Source: Neonectria sp. B-13 (lineage: Eukaryota > Ascomycota > Sordariomycetes > Hypocreales > Nectriaceae). Taken from it: a stretch of 64,000 nt of DNA. Below are positions 12,001-23,708 of this stretch, in pieces; within the stretch, counting starts at the first letter, position 1, and each line of letters begins with the position of its first letter. The position numbers and the translations under genes were made by a program. The stretch is from NCBI GenBank assembly GCA_002682825.1, contig NOKP01000003.1, positions 2,604,001 through 2,668,000 on the forward strand. Reading direction: 5' to 3'. Under the pieces are notes generated by a model that was given only the letters and a program-made list of their open reading frames with translations, had not been told where the DNA came from and made no database searches.

Positions 12001-13856
12001 ATGTTATCGACGTCCCCATTGCCAATTGACGCGTTTCCCGCTTGGGCGCGCCTTAACGATGTGCAATTTGCCAACACCCAGTTGGCCGAGACGGAGGGAA
12101 AGGGCTTCGGTTTGGTGGCGGAAGGGAATCTGACGACGACGACAACGACGACGACAACGACGACTACCACGACTACCGCTGCAACAGCCGCCGCAACAAC
12201 TGCCGCAACAGCCGCTGGTGGAGAGGGAAACAAAAAGATCGGGGAGAATCCGAAGACGCTGCTGCGAATCCCACACGACCTAGTGCTGTCGGCAGCTGCC
12301 GTCAAGGAATATGCAAACGTCGACCAGAACTTCCGCCAGCTGCTTGACAGCGCCGGCCACCAGGTACGACACAGCATCCCAAGGTGTTAGTCTCCAAGCT
12401 CGCTAACATCAACTCAAGTCTTCCAGGCACGACATCCTTCTGTACCTCTTGACGCATCTCATCACGTCGACCCGCGGCCATGCTGGGTCCAGGGGGTGCG
12501 CCTCATCGCCTTGGACCGAGTACATCAAGTTCTTGCCGCGCCAAATCCCCGTTCCCACAATGTGGACAGAAGATGAGCGAGCCTTGCTGAAAGGCACTTC
12601 TTTGGAGGTAAGTTTTACCCCGAGTTTATGAATATCCCTAGATCTTATTCCTTCATTGCGGAACCGCAACTTCCCCGCGATGGATGGATTCTCTGGGGAA
12701 ATGGACAAAAGGGCCCTAACTGGACGACAGGCTGCATTGGAGGCTAAGCTATCCACCTTGATGAGGGAGTTTGATGAGTTGCACGAAAAGTCTTCGGGGC
12801 TGGCGTTTTGGAACTCGCTCTTTTGGGAGAAGGAGACTGCAACTAGGGAAGACTGGATCTTGGCTGACGCCTGGTACCGATCCCGATGTCTGGAACTTCC
12901 CCGAGCTGGGGACGCCATGGTTCCTGGACTTGACATGGTCAACCACTCACACCGCCCAACGGCTTATTACGAGGAGGATGACCAGGATGGTGTCGTGCTA
13001 ATGCTGCGGCCCGGTGTGGAGGTGACAGGTGGAGAGGAGGTGACCATCACATACGGTGAAGCAAAGTTAGCCGCGGAAATGCTCTTCAGTTACGGCTTCA
13101 TCGATCCTGACTCCGCCGCCCACGAACTAGTACTGCCCCTGGATGCCATGCCCGACGATCCGCTAGGAAGGGCCAAACTCCACATCTTTGCGGGAGGACC
13201 AGCATTGAAGCTATTCCGGACAGATGGGAGGCTGGAATGGTCAAGCCCATTTGCTTACTTGATGTGCCTCAACGAGGAAGACGGCCTTGAATTTCGAGTG
13301 CTGCAGGACTCGGATGGGGACCAGCAGCTAAGGCTGTTCTGGCAAGAGGACGATGTGACGGGGCGAGAACACGACTTCGAGACGCTCATCGAGGGACACC
13401 CCCTCCAGCAGGTGTTTAAGCTTCGGGTGGTGGCCGTTTTGCACGAGTTGGTGTTGGCGCAGTTGATGTACCTCGGCTCCGGTTTTCCCCATGATCAACT
13501 GGAGCCGTTACGCCGGGCGGGACAGGTGAGGGAGGAGTGCATCGGAGCAGCTACAGTCCTCAGGCAGATTGAGGCTAGTGTTCTGGAGAGAGCTGCCGAG
13601 ACAATGGAAGAACAGGTACGTGAAGTCGGGTTCAATTATTTCCCCTTTTTTTTCTCTTCTATTTTCGCCATCATGATCAAGTGGTCAAGCAGGTGGCGAC
13701 CTCAGGATGGCACTTGAGGACGGAGATCGACTTGCTGAGTTATCCATGGGATATGTGGTGGTTGGGACAACCACAACCCATGAGAAGCTTGGCAACTTCC
13801 CCAGATTCCTCGCCCCAGCATTGCCCCTCAAACTTCCCGAACGCCTCCGCGTTTAA
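12001..13856 (+). CDS. SET-domain protein lysine methyltransferase (RBCMT/Rkm type)
   Basis: This is a predicted S-adenosylmethionine-dependent lysine methyltransferase of the class that includes Rubisco methyltransferase and fungal ribosomal-protein or translation-factor methyltransferases. Exons are 12001-12363, 12419-12607, 12731-13619 and 13693-13856 (534 aa). The split SET domain begins near residue 30 (ETEGKGFGLVAEGNL), is followed by a 15-threonine run and an Ala/Thr tract (residues 45-72), and resumes as a core with GDAMVPGLDMVNHS and EEVTITYGEAKLAAEML plus FSYGF. These carry the family's NHS and catalytic tyrosine motifs. A C-terminal helical substrate-binding domain follows. The last donor is placed at AC/GTGAAG because only that phase continues the frame into RGDLRMALEDGDRLAELSMG. 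The more obvious GTACGT four bases upstream would break it. The start is the first in-frame ATG. Confidence 0.85.
12133..12216 (+). repeat. Coding trinucleotide repeat (poly-Thr/Ala)
   Basis: An impure ACG/ACA/ACT/ACC array of 15 threonine codons (12133-12177) is followed by a GCN/ACN mixture. It lies inside the SET-domain N-terminal segment. Mixed codons suggest an old tract that has lost purity. Confidence 0.9.
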
Positions 13857-16800
13857 CGCATGCCCACCGATCTGGCAAGGCCAAAACCGGGGAGGAAAAG
13901 GACAGTACCTTTCACTGACGCTGTCTTGCACGTATTGCACGTCTTGCATGCTCTGTGCTTTTTCTTTGGATGTCGTTGGATGTATCGCGACTAACAAGCT
14001 GCGTCATCGCCGAGTGTAGAAGACCCACCTTTTCGCGGACCACCACGTGGTGGCATATCTCGGATCGATGGAAGCTGCCCAAGACGGACAAGCGCCAGCC
14101 AATCCAGCCAATGACGAGGAGGACTTTAGCTGACCGAGCACACCTCAATGCAATCTTCGGTCACTTCGAATTCGCTTCCTCGGTTACATGGGGCAGCGCT
14201 CACTAAACCCTCTCTGGATGCTTCGGGCCCTCCCCGGACATTTCCTCGCCCACGCTGCAGCCCAAGGTCGTTCGAGAGCGTCGCAAGTCGCCGTTGATCT
14301 TGCCGACCCTTACGCCAATTAGGATAATTGCGTCGCCGTTGGTTCCGTTGGGACGCCAACTGCCGCAAAGGATTGGATGCATCGTCGCACACTGGAGGAA
14401 CCAAAACGGACGCTACTTCTGCACCGATATTCCGGGGCATTCTCGTCCGCTCGGAGGGTATTCCCCCAGGTCTCCCAACCAGTTCAACCAACACCAAAAA
14501 AGGAAAGGACACCCGACCGAAATCGGTGCTGTGGCCACGGTTTCGGCCAGGTTCCGTTGTCTTTGACGTTACCTACGAGGGCGTCGATTTGCGCCGGTTG
14601 GGTGGGTGTCTTATGCGGAGGAGCTGTACTCCGTCCGAGTACTGTACGCGACACCGGCCCTCAAACATGCCTACAATAGTAGGAAACTCGACTGGGAAAT
14701 TCGGGGTGCCCTTCTATTTCCTAGTTTGAGGGCAGGCACGCGCACAGAAATTGGCACACTCACGCAGTCTCCCAGCGCCAGCTAAGGCAATACACAAAAG
14801 CACAGCACAAAGCAGGCTAACCGTTACCAAGCGGCTTTTTGTACATGTCTGCCACGAGTCAACCAACGATATGTATGCCTGCGGAAAGGGCCACGTCTAA
14901 TGTCTGAGCGTTCCTCTCCCATCAGAGTGAATGCAAGACGGTCAGATTGTGATGGAAACGATGCAACGCAATGGGAAAGTCAAAAGGATCATGGATCTTA
15001 CTCCCAGAGCCGGGGCTGAGGCGTCAGCGACTGCATCAAGACATGGTCCAGGGTTCATGATGCCGGAACGAGGCCGGAGAGATGCATTTTTTGGTGCCAT
15101 GCGGGGGAACTTGTTGGGGTTTCGTTGGTCGCACGTCTTCCCCGGGCCTTTCTCGTGAGGAGAAAAGGCCTAAGCCCACGCCCACTGCGGCACGGATCCC
15201 ACACATCCCACGCTCAGCAAACACCAACTCGGTCGCAGCGTCCCCAATCATTTCCAGGAGAAGCAGAACCACATCCAATGTTACCTGGTTTGCGACAGGT
15301 TTTGCGATAGCATTGCTACCGCTATGAGAGATTACGGAAACGTTGACTCGAACCGCGTTAATCTCCACTGTGAACTGGTCGATCAAAGGCCTTTACCGTT
15401 GGCCGCGGATCATTACTCATGTACGGCGCATGTAGAGATTGCGTCAGGACGGAGCCGTGGTCATTGCGACGCGGCACTGGAGGCTGACCGACGGTCCTGC
15501 TGGGATGGGACTCGGGGTAAAATTGGCGGGTTGTTAGAGACAAGAAGACAAGGCACATATGGCGGAAGTCGTGAAGCTTGACCCCTCGAAACTCCACCGC
15601 ATAGAGCACAACCAGAGCACACCAGAGACTAGGGAGCGGCCCCATTCCTTGGGTGCAGCTCCAGCGCGGGTCCTGTGCAGCGCGGCGCAGACGGGGACTC
15701 GGGAGGTTGGGTAGTTCGCCGCCCCTGGAACGCACGCCCAGATGCGACATGCGCCAGGCCCTACGCGCATCATCATGGGACTAGAATAGGAGTCAGATCG
15801 TAGAATTGATGGACTCGAGCAGTTGAGGCTCCAGGCTTGAGACAGTGAAATTCCCCATTCTAGAGCGTTCACAGCCTAGCTGCGGATCAGTGATCTGCAT
15901 CCGCAATTGTTGCGGCTCCGAAGTGGGGCTGCGGCTCCCCCGGGTCTCGATGGCTTGCTCCCAGGCACTTGAACAAGCCTTGACACGGCGCCAGACTACG
16001 CCAGACCTCCCAGCATGGCACGGACGGCTTGGGGAGGCGGGTTCGAGACACGGGCACAATGCGAAGCCGACGCTATTCGTAGCTCGCGTGAGCGAATCTG
16101 TGAATCGATGCTATGCTGCTACGTGAATGAAGGTTAGGGCGATTTTGTATTTCCCTTTCTTCGAGTCCTTTGAACCATGAGCGCGTCACGATGTTGGGTT
16201 CCGCCGCCGCGCATGGCCTTGTCAGCGTCACACCGCGGTGAGCCTCCAAGCCTCCTTGGTCCCCAGTTCCACCGTAGGGCGCATTGTTAGGATTGTTGCA
16301 CAGTATCACACTGTACGGTTCCAAGTAGCTGGAATCCCACCAAGATGGTGGAAGTAGCTGAATCGAGTCGAAACTTCGGGCGTTGAGGTGGGTTGGCTTT
16401 CGACGCCTTGCTGGACGCTGGCTGTAGCCCATGATGAACCCTTGAGCTCTCCCCAGATTCAGACGGGTTGCGGGGTTGGATGAACTTTCGACCCCAGATT
16501 ACTCCCTGGGATAATCTGGGGAATGGGCGGCTTGAGGAAGGGGTCTCGGTCCATGTTAAATGGGACAATCGAGGATCTCGGATGTTGTCTCTGGGGTATC
16601 TGTATCTGCCATCAGTGCACGTACCGCAGTGGCATCACCCCGCGTAGGATCTGTTGTTGGCACTCGTGGCATGCAGGGAATCCATCCAGACCTAACCGTA
16701 GGGCACATTTAGTGATGACGACCACCTGGATACCGAGACGGGTGACCTACGGACGATGCCCGGGCGAGAGTCTGGGGCGGCTCCGGGGTAGAAGGCAAAA

Positions 16801-18539
16801 TACTTAGAAGGGGGTTGCGGACCCTTTGATTGGCAGGCTGCAAGCGGTGGATGGTGTTAGTGGCAGGGTCATCGTGAGCATCATCCACGCTTGTAGAACG
16901 TGTAAAGGCATGGTTCCGAAGCCCTAAAACCCCTAAACCCCAATCCCCCAGATCGCACGGGAACGGCCTGACCTCCTAGCGAGCTGTGGCCATGTGCTGA
17001 ACAACCATCAAGTGGGCTGGTGGCGTGTGGGCGATGCGGAGGTGGCCTGCGGAGGGGCACAAGGTGGAGCGACGGTGACGATATGGCGAGCAGACGGACG
17101 GCGCCATGCTGCACGAGAGGAGGAGCTGGTACGCGAACACTGTGAGAGTGTGGATGGACTCGTGCGAGATTGGATTGGACTGGGCTGGGCTGAACTACCA
17201 GACCAGTGGGCAGCAAGCGGTGGCAACGGGAAACTCAAGGTTGAGGGTGAGTTGCGCCCAGGCCTTCCCCGCATCTGGGGACTTTGAACAATCCGGGGTA
17301 TCTCGCAACGATGTGTGGCTAAGAAGGACGAGGACGGACAGTGGGCTGTTGAAGCCGTTGTGAGCACTCGAGAGCTGTGCTGGTGGTGTGTCATTCACGT
17401 CGATATGTCTGTTGCTCGGGGGGTACATGGCCTGGTGCCTCACAGCGGCTGTCCATTATTGGAGAGACAGAGGGAAGACGAGAGAAGGTTGCATGAGGAG
17501 ATCCAAGGGGCGAGATGCCCTCGTTCTGCTGCAATGCGCAATGCGCAGCCCGCACTTGACAAGGGACGACGGCGAGCAGACGAGAGCTTGGCTGGGATGG
17601 GAATCTTACCATGGCACTTGTGCAGTCTGGTCTGGGCCAGGACGATAGACAAACTCCTCTCCGACATCAGCCGACCCCCCCTTTGACCTTTGCCCAGGCG
17701 CTATGCCGTTTGAGTGATCTTCATTTGAGAGAACAGGTAGAGCGATTCATGTCTGCCTCTGTGGTGTGAACTCGGGGCCTATTCGCATGGAGATTCGTAT
17801 ATGCTACTAGCACATGTTATCTCGTCCTGCGCCGCGCTCTGGCAGCGACATGTCAGGGCCAGCTAGGCATGTGGTCTCCCGGGGCCATCCCTCGGCCGTT
17901 GCGTTACCCACGGCATGCCCCGGAATACTCATCGACGAAGGAGAGCAGAAAAACAAAACAAAAAATAAACGCCCCCCACGGGCAAGCAAGGACACGACAT
18001 CGATTTAGCAGTTAGACGTTAGGACAGACCCGACATGAGGATGGCCGATTCCCACACCCTCCCACACCCAAGTCTCAGTCACGACTCACACTCCCCGGCC
18101 CGGCCAGGCTTAGGGGCATACCACACTGACACCGGCTGCGGCTGTACGTACCTGAGGTACCTACCGCCCCCGACCCAGCGCTGGAAGGCGCCCCACTGCG
18201 CGCTAGTGCTGGGGTGGGCTCTGCTGCAGCGTGCGGCTTGGGGGAGGGTCGGGGCGGTAAGGTACTTCGCCTTCGTACTGTACCGCGCTGGCCTCGCTGG
18301 CCGCCTGCACCGCGCTGGTAGCCTGGTACGTACCCGTGGTATTGCCTCCCCTGGACGAGCTGCCCTGGAACGGCCTGAGCGCGTCCCCAGATTTCTACAA
18401 CGGAGGGTACCTGGAGGGCCCCCAGGCAGCCCACCGCAACCGCAGCCGCTGCCCGTCCGCTCTCGAGGTACCTTCGCGCTAGCGGCAGACTCGACCCCCG
18501 GGGACTGCCCCAGGATTTTCCATTTGGACTCCACACTTG

Positions 18540-18790
18540 CGCCTTTGGCTTCACCCCCCATTTCTTCATTTCTTCTTCTTCTTCCCACCCCCGAACTTCC
18601 AAAACTCAAAACTGCCGCTGTTCCTGATTCCTGATTCCCCCCTGCTTCTCTCACTCTCAGTTCCTGTTATCATATCTATCTATATCTTCCCCGTCTTCCC
18701 CATCTCTCCCGCTTTCAATATACCAGATACCCCGATCAACTTTTTCTTGTCTTGTGCTACCGAGACCCCTCACCCGGACCTCGGCGCTGA
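18540..18790 (+). promoter_or_regulatory. Pyrimidine-rich core promoter of facB
   Basis: The stretch is strongly C/T-rich, with repeated TTCTTC and TCTCCC-type blocks, and contains no ATG. Such tracts lie just upstream of transcription starts in many filamentous fungal genes. It begins about 450 nt before the facB ATG, which implies a leader of roughly 200-400 nt. Confidence 0.6.
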
Positions 18791-18852
18791 TACAACCTAC
18801 CACCTGGATAACACCTCGGCCTAGAAACACACTTCGACCCTGTGACCCTGGT

Positions 18853-18869
18853 ATGAGTGGATGAACTAG
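18853..18869 (+). promoter_or_regulatory. Two overlapping mini-uORFs in the facB leader
   Basis: ATGAGTGGATGA (18853-18864, M-S-G-stop) overlaps ATGAACTAG (18861-18869, M-N-stop). They are the only ATGs between the pyrimidine tract and the facB start codon 126 nt further on. They would be part of the leader if transcription starts in the pyrimidine tract. Confidence 0.55.
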
Positions 18870-18994
18870 CTGGCGGACGAAGGACGACATCCGGCCCCAA
18901 AGGACCTGGAACGACTCCGTCTTTGCAACGACCCTCACGAATTTCCCCATTTTCGGCCTCTTCGCCGTTACCACCACACACAACACCGCCCATC

Positions 18995-21861
18995 ATGCCT
19001 GGAATCCTACCTATGAAGGTCATCAAGGTCGGCACCAGCTCCCAGAGCCGGATCGCCCAAGCCTGTGACCGCTGCCGGAGTAAGAAGATCCGCTGTGACG
19101 GAATCCGCCCGACCTGTTCACAATGCTCAAACGTTGGCTTTGAGTGCCGGACCAGCGACAAGCTCAGTCGCCGCGCCTTCCCCCGCGGCTACACAGAGTC
19201 CCTAGAGGAGCGAGTGCGCCAACTCGAGGCCGAGACCCGAGAGCTCAAGGACCTACTAGATGAGAAGGATGAGAAGATCGAGATGCTTTCCAAGATGCAC
19301 AGCAACCGGACACGCCCATCCATGGTCTCCAGCCCGGTTCCCATGTCCCCGGAGGCCCGGGCCGAAGCCCACGCCGCAAAGGAAGATACCTTTCGCGTGC
19401 AGGCTGCGCCCCTACTTCTCGGCGTAGAAAACTCAGATTCATACTTCATGGGCGCTTCCAGTGGCCGCTCCTTCATCGGTGAGTTTCTCAATCCCGAATT
19501 TGACATGTCCTTTTTCGTTCAGCATTCTGACCGAGGCTGCAGAGACCTTCAAGCGCAAGGTCCAGGAGACCGGCAAGCCCACAACGGATTTCAATCCCGA
19601 GGCATTTTTGCATATCCAGGGCTGTGAATCGCTCGGTCCCAGGACTTCCGAGCACCCCGTGAGGATACCTCCTCGCATGTTTTCAGACCGCTGCGTCAAC
19701 GTCTACTTCCAGGAGTGGGCACCTCTCTTCCCCATCCTCCACAAGCCCACCTTTCTCCACGTCTATGAAGAGTTTGTCGCCGACCCCGAGAAGGTCAAGA
19801 GCAACCACAAACTCGCTCAGCTATATCTCGTCTTCAACATCGCCGGCCTGTCATCGGATGCTCCGGATCTCCCACAGCTGGCCATCTGTGAGCAGCAATG
19901 GCAAAAGGCCCTCGACGCTGTTCTCATGGAGAACACCATGAACACCCTCCAGTGCCTTACCCTGGCCCTCCTCTACTGCACCATGCGCTCCGACTACAAG
20001 CGATTACAGCACTACAAGGGCATTGCCATCGGCCTTTCTCACCGCCTCGGCCTGCACCAGAGCCAGAAGCGCTTCTCTTTTGGCGCCTTGACCATCGAGA
20101 CGCGAAAGAAGGTCTTCTGGACTCTGTACACCCTCGACTGGTATGACTCATGGATTCTCAACTTTGACTGAGATTCGTAACTAACTCGTTCAACAGCTTC
20201 TCTGCTGCGATTCTGGGACTCCCCAAGCTCCTCAGGGAGGAGGACATCCAGGCTGAGTACCCCGCCGACACTGATGATGAATACGTCACCGAGAAGGGTT
20301 TCCAGCCCACCCTCCCTGGCGAGTACACCCGGCTGTCCAGTGCCCTGGCTTTGTTCCGCGGCACGCGCATCCTTGCCAAGGTCTTGGAGAAGAACTACCC
20401 TGCCGCATCCACGCATGAGCTCTCACTGCAACAGATGTCGTCCCTCGACGCCGAGCTTGACGCTTGGTACGACAACCTGCCTACGCATCTGAGACTCAAC
20501 TTTGCGCAGGACAAGCCTTCCACAGACATCACTGGCAGCCGATCGCCCCTCTTGGTATGTCGAATAAGTACTGAGGTATTTTCAGGATTGTGTGTGCTAA
20601 CGAATCGCAGGCGCTGGCTTACTACTACATCCGCACGCTTATTTACCGCCCCGCTGTGGGCTCCAGCTTGGGGCCGAAGGCGGCGCACGCATTGATCACC
20701 ATCGGTACCTCCAGCAAGCACATTGTCCAGATCATCCAGCTGCTCGAAGAGCGTAACATGACCTTTTCGTTCTGCCTGAACAAGACGGATCTCCTGGTTA
20801 TCTGCGGCATGACCCTGCTTTATCAGTCTGTCGATCTCAAGCATGACAGCAAGCTGATGCTCGATGACGAGCGATTGGTTAATTCAGTCATTAAGCTTCT
20901 TGGCAACAACAAGGCTTCTGGTTCGCTCGACTTTAAGCGTGTGGCTAGCATGCTTGTGACGGTTGAGGAGCCAGTCGGCTCCCCAATGAGGGCCTCTTCA
21001 CGTGAGGCTTCCATGCCGGCCCCATCTAACCGAGGCTCACCACCAGCCGGAGTCAACCCCAGGAAGCAGGCCAGCCCTTACCCGCTCGGTCAGCTTCCTG
21101 GTGCCGCATCAAGCGAGAGCGACCTGATCCAGCAGCAGGAGAAGCTGCGGCGCATGACGATGCCCAGCGAAGTGGGCCAGCGACCAGACTTCTACCGGGC
21201 TCGGTCACGACAGTCATTCGACAACCTCCACGCCGATGTTCCCATGGCAAACAGGGATCACCGCTTATCCATGTCGCAAATCACCAACCGCGGCAGCAAC
21301 CACAAGAGCTCGCCGCTATCTCGACCCAACCTGGACTTCATGTCTTTCGGAACGCCATCTGGATCTCAGCCCTCGTCGCCGCAGCAGCAGCGCATGCATG
21401 CTGCCCAGCAGGGACAGACGCAGCAGGGGCAGACCTCACAGGGCAACCCGGTCATGGTGCAGTCGCCCATGGCTGGTGGCAAGATGAACGTGTCGAGCAG
21501 CGAGTGGGAGACCCTGCTAGGCTCACTGGATGGTGGATTGAACAATGTGTACGATGCCATCTACGGTGGACAAGCCCTGGTCAACGAGACGGCCATTGCC
21601 GTCAGCAACTGCGGCGAGTGGCCGCCGGACACCTGGGAACTCAACGGCTTCACCATCAATGAGTTTGGCAACAACCCTGAACCCCCTCAGAGCGTCCTCA
21701 GCATGAGCGACGAGAGCCTCAGCTCGGGTGAGGAGGTCGGCCCCTCGGAGCTGGGTCTGAGCGTGGGTAGCGTCGACTACCGCAATCAAATGATGCCGCA
21801 GAACTGCCAGAATAGTGACGGGTACATGATTGACCGCATGGAGGCGTCGTTTCCTATGTAA
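18995..21861 (+). CDS. facB: FacB/Cat8-type Zn2Cys6 regulator of acetate utilisation
   Basis: This is a nuclear DNA-binding activator of acetate and C2 metabolism genes (acetyl-CoA synthetase, glyoxylate cycle, gluconeogenesis). Exons are 18995-19478, 19543-20140, 20197-20554 and 20611-21861 (896 aa, against about 870 for Aspergillus FacB). The N-terminal MPGILPMKVIKVGTSSQSRI is the hallmark of the family. The binuclear zinc cluster has cysteines at 24, 27, 34, 41, 44 and 51 (CX2CX6CX6CX2CX6C). A linker and coiled coil follow (TESLEERVRQLEAETRELK, residues about 68-103). The middle is the fungal transcription factor homology domain (YFQEWAPLFPILHKPTFLHV, GLSHRLGLHQSQ, FWTLYTLDCFSAAILGLPKL). 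The C-terminus is Gln/Ser/Pro-rich and acidic, as expected for activation. Splice phases all match. The intron-1 acceptor is the GCAG at 19539-19542, not the earlier TTCAG, which would give a stop. Confidence 0.93.
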
Positions 21862-22950
21862 GGGCCAAAAAAATTTGATACCTTGGGTGGGTCGGGTGTT
21901 ATTTGGGAAGCTCTTGCAGCTCTGGGTGGCTTATTTTGGAATGATTTGTCTTTTGAACACGAGCGATGTTCATGGCGCCTGAGCTTTTTTTGGGGGGGTG
22001 GTTTGGGATGGTTGATTTGATGGGACATGCTTCTGACAGTGCCTTGAATTATTTCATGGGATGGCAACTGTTGCTACAATGACGGAGCGAGTGGATTTGA
22101 TTGACTCTACTTGATATTTAGTCTGATATCGGGAGCCAGGATGGCTACCCAACAGCTTTTGGTTGTTATTTATTCGATCTGGGAAGGACGGATTACAGGA
22201 GGATGGTACAAGAGTCACACCGGCAATTGTCGTCGGCAGCCGAGCAGCTCCGGGAAGTGCTAGTTGCGACTTGCCAAGTATATAGTCTAGAGTTATAGCA
22301 TAAGCACAGCATAGCTCAAAACGGAACAGTTCTGCAACCTTGATGCCTGGTCTGTCTTGCCTTGGCCTTGGCTCGTCTCATCTGCACCATGTTCCTACTG
22401 CTGGGTGGTTGCAACGTACCCAGCGACATGGTCTGGTCTGCATGCCACGCAATGCCGCGCCATGTTACGCACGCTTGGCGATGCCGGTCTCGAAGTTTTG
22501 GACCCGGCAGCTGCGGGGTGAGGGATGGGGTCGGCCAGGTCCGGGTCGCGGTGAATGGCCAGCGCAACCAACAAGAAGCCGTGTTTTCGATATGGGCCCT
22601 TCACGGGACCCTAGCGTGCACGTCTCTTCCCCAGACAACAACCGGAGAAGGGCTTGTCACCCAGGGATCAGGGCTGAGAAGGGAAGAAAAAGGAAAGAAA
22701 AAGGTCTGCAGGCTACCGCCGCATGTGTGTCGCTTAGAATGCCCTCCCGGCGCTACAGAAAAGGAGGGTAAATATTCGACCAGGGCCGGCAGAGAGGGTG
22801 ATTGGTCGCCGGGGAGCAGCTGGTGGCGGATGATTTGCATGCAGAGTGTCGCGTGAGGTTGAAAGCGAAAAGAAGAGAATGCGTTCGAGGCCAGGGCCGG
22901 CCGGCAAGACCGGCGCCTGGGAAAGTGTGGGTGACATGAAAGAAAAAACC

Positions 22951-22970
22951 GGTGTTGTTGTTGTTGTTGT
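22951..22970. repeat. (GTT)n microsatellite
   Basis: A short near-perfect GTT array of about six units lies in the facB-GDPD interval. Confidence 0.85.
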
Positions 22971-23096
22971 GCTATGAATGTTGTTTAGTACTGGCTGGAC
23001 TGGGTTCGAGGTTCGAGGTTCCGGAGGGTTTGATCCGTGTAGAACTTGGCAGGTTTTGAGGAAGCAAGTACTTAGGTGAGGGTTTCAATGTTTGGG

Positions 23097-23113
23097 GGTT
23101 GGTTGGTTGGTTG
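23097..23113. repeat. (GGTT)n repeat
   Basis: Four tandem GGTT units followed by G. The repeat is non-coding. Confidence 0.8.
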
Positions 23114-23708
23114 TGCAGCGCAGGACGGAGTGGTTGTGATGCCCATGATCTGATAACCAACCACGCCCACGTTTTCTCGCATCGCTGATGGCCGGCTGTC
23201 AAAACCTACTTACCATCGGGACGGGACGGTACGGTACGCACGTACGTACGTACAGTGTTTCCGTCGAAATAGAGTGCGTACGTGCACTGTAGACCAAGAG
23301 GCTGTGGCTGAGGTCCCCCTGCCGATGACGTGTGGCGGCGGAACGGGCCATGTGGCTGGGAGATCCGGGGTACCGAGCACGCCTTGCCGCGGCCCCCACA
23401 TCGTCGTTTGACAACAGGCCATGGGCATCACCTGCAGGCATGGTTGGCTGAATCATGGCCACGACGAGGCTCGAGCCGCGACAGCCTGGACGATGCCTCA
23501 CGACTTACATCTCCAGGGTACGTTTGCGGCAGCGCTGTTCTGTTCCATGTTGTTCTCTGGCTTCACGGCTGACTAGCTCAAGTTGACCTGCTCCATCAAG
23601 TCGCCGCTCGACTGGACGCCCCAGCTTCGCCTCCCCAGATCCTCTGACCGCCGTACCCGGTCCATCCGCACCTCTGCCAGTCGAGCCTCCGTGCAACTGC
23701 GTGGCATC

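Larger units (their letters stand above)
13857..18994. other. 5.1 kb gene-free upstream region of facB
   Basis: No frame in this stretch shows a recognisable domain, splice-consistent exon series or consistent codon usage, so I call no gene. It contains GTAC-rich words (GTACTCCGTCCGAGTACTGTAC spans 14632-14653), a telomere-like CCCTAAAACCCCTAAACCCC (16922-16941), and clustered GGTACC/GTACCT words from about 18147 to 18470. CTGGGG or CCGGGG words fitting the CreA consensus SYGGRG occur at 16772, 16783 and 18209. These are short and may be chance. A pyrimidine tract at the right end marks the probable facB promoter. Confidence 0.5.
21862..23708. other. Intergenic between facB and GDPD genes
   Basis: The left part is the facB 3' untranslated region. 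The right part upstream of 23709 includes a GTT microsatellite, a GGTT repeat and a GTAC/CGTAC-rich patch at about 23227-23291. No gene was recognised. Confidence 0.5.

Noticed and set aside
22998..23025. GGTTCGAGGTTCGAGGTT as a tRNA B-box
   Set aside because: It is a simple 8-bp direct repeat without tRNA arms.
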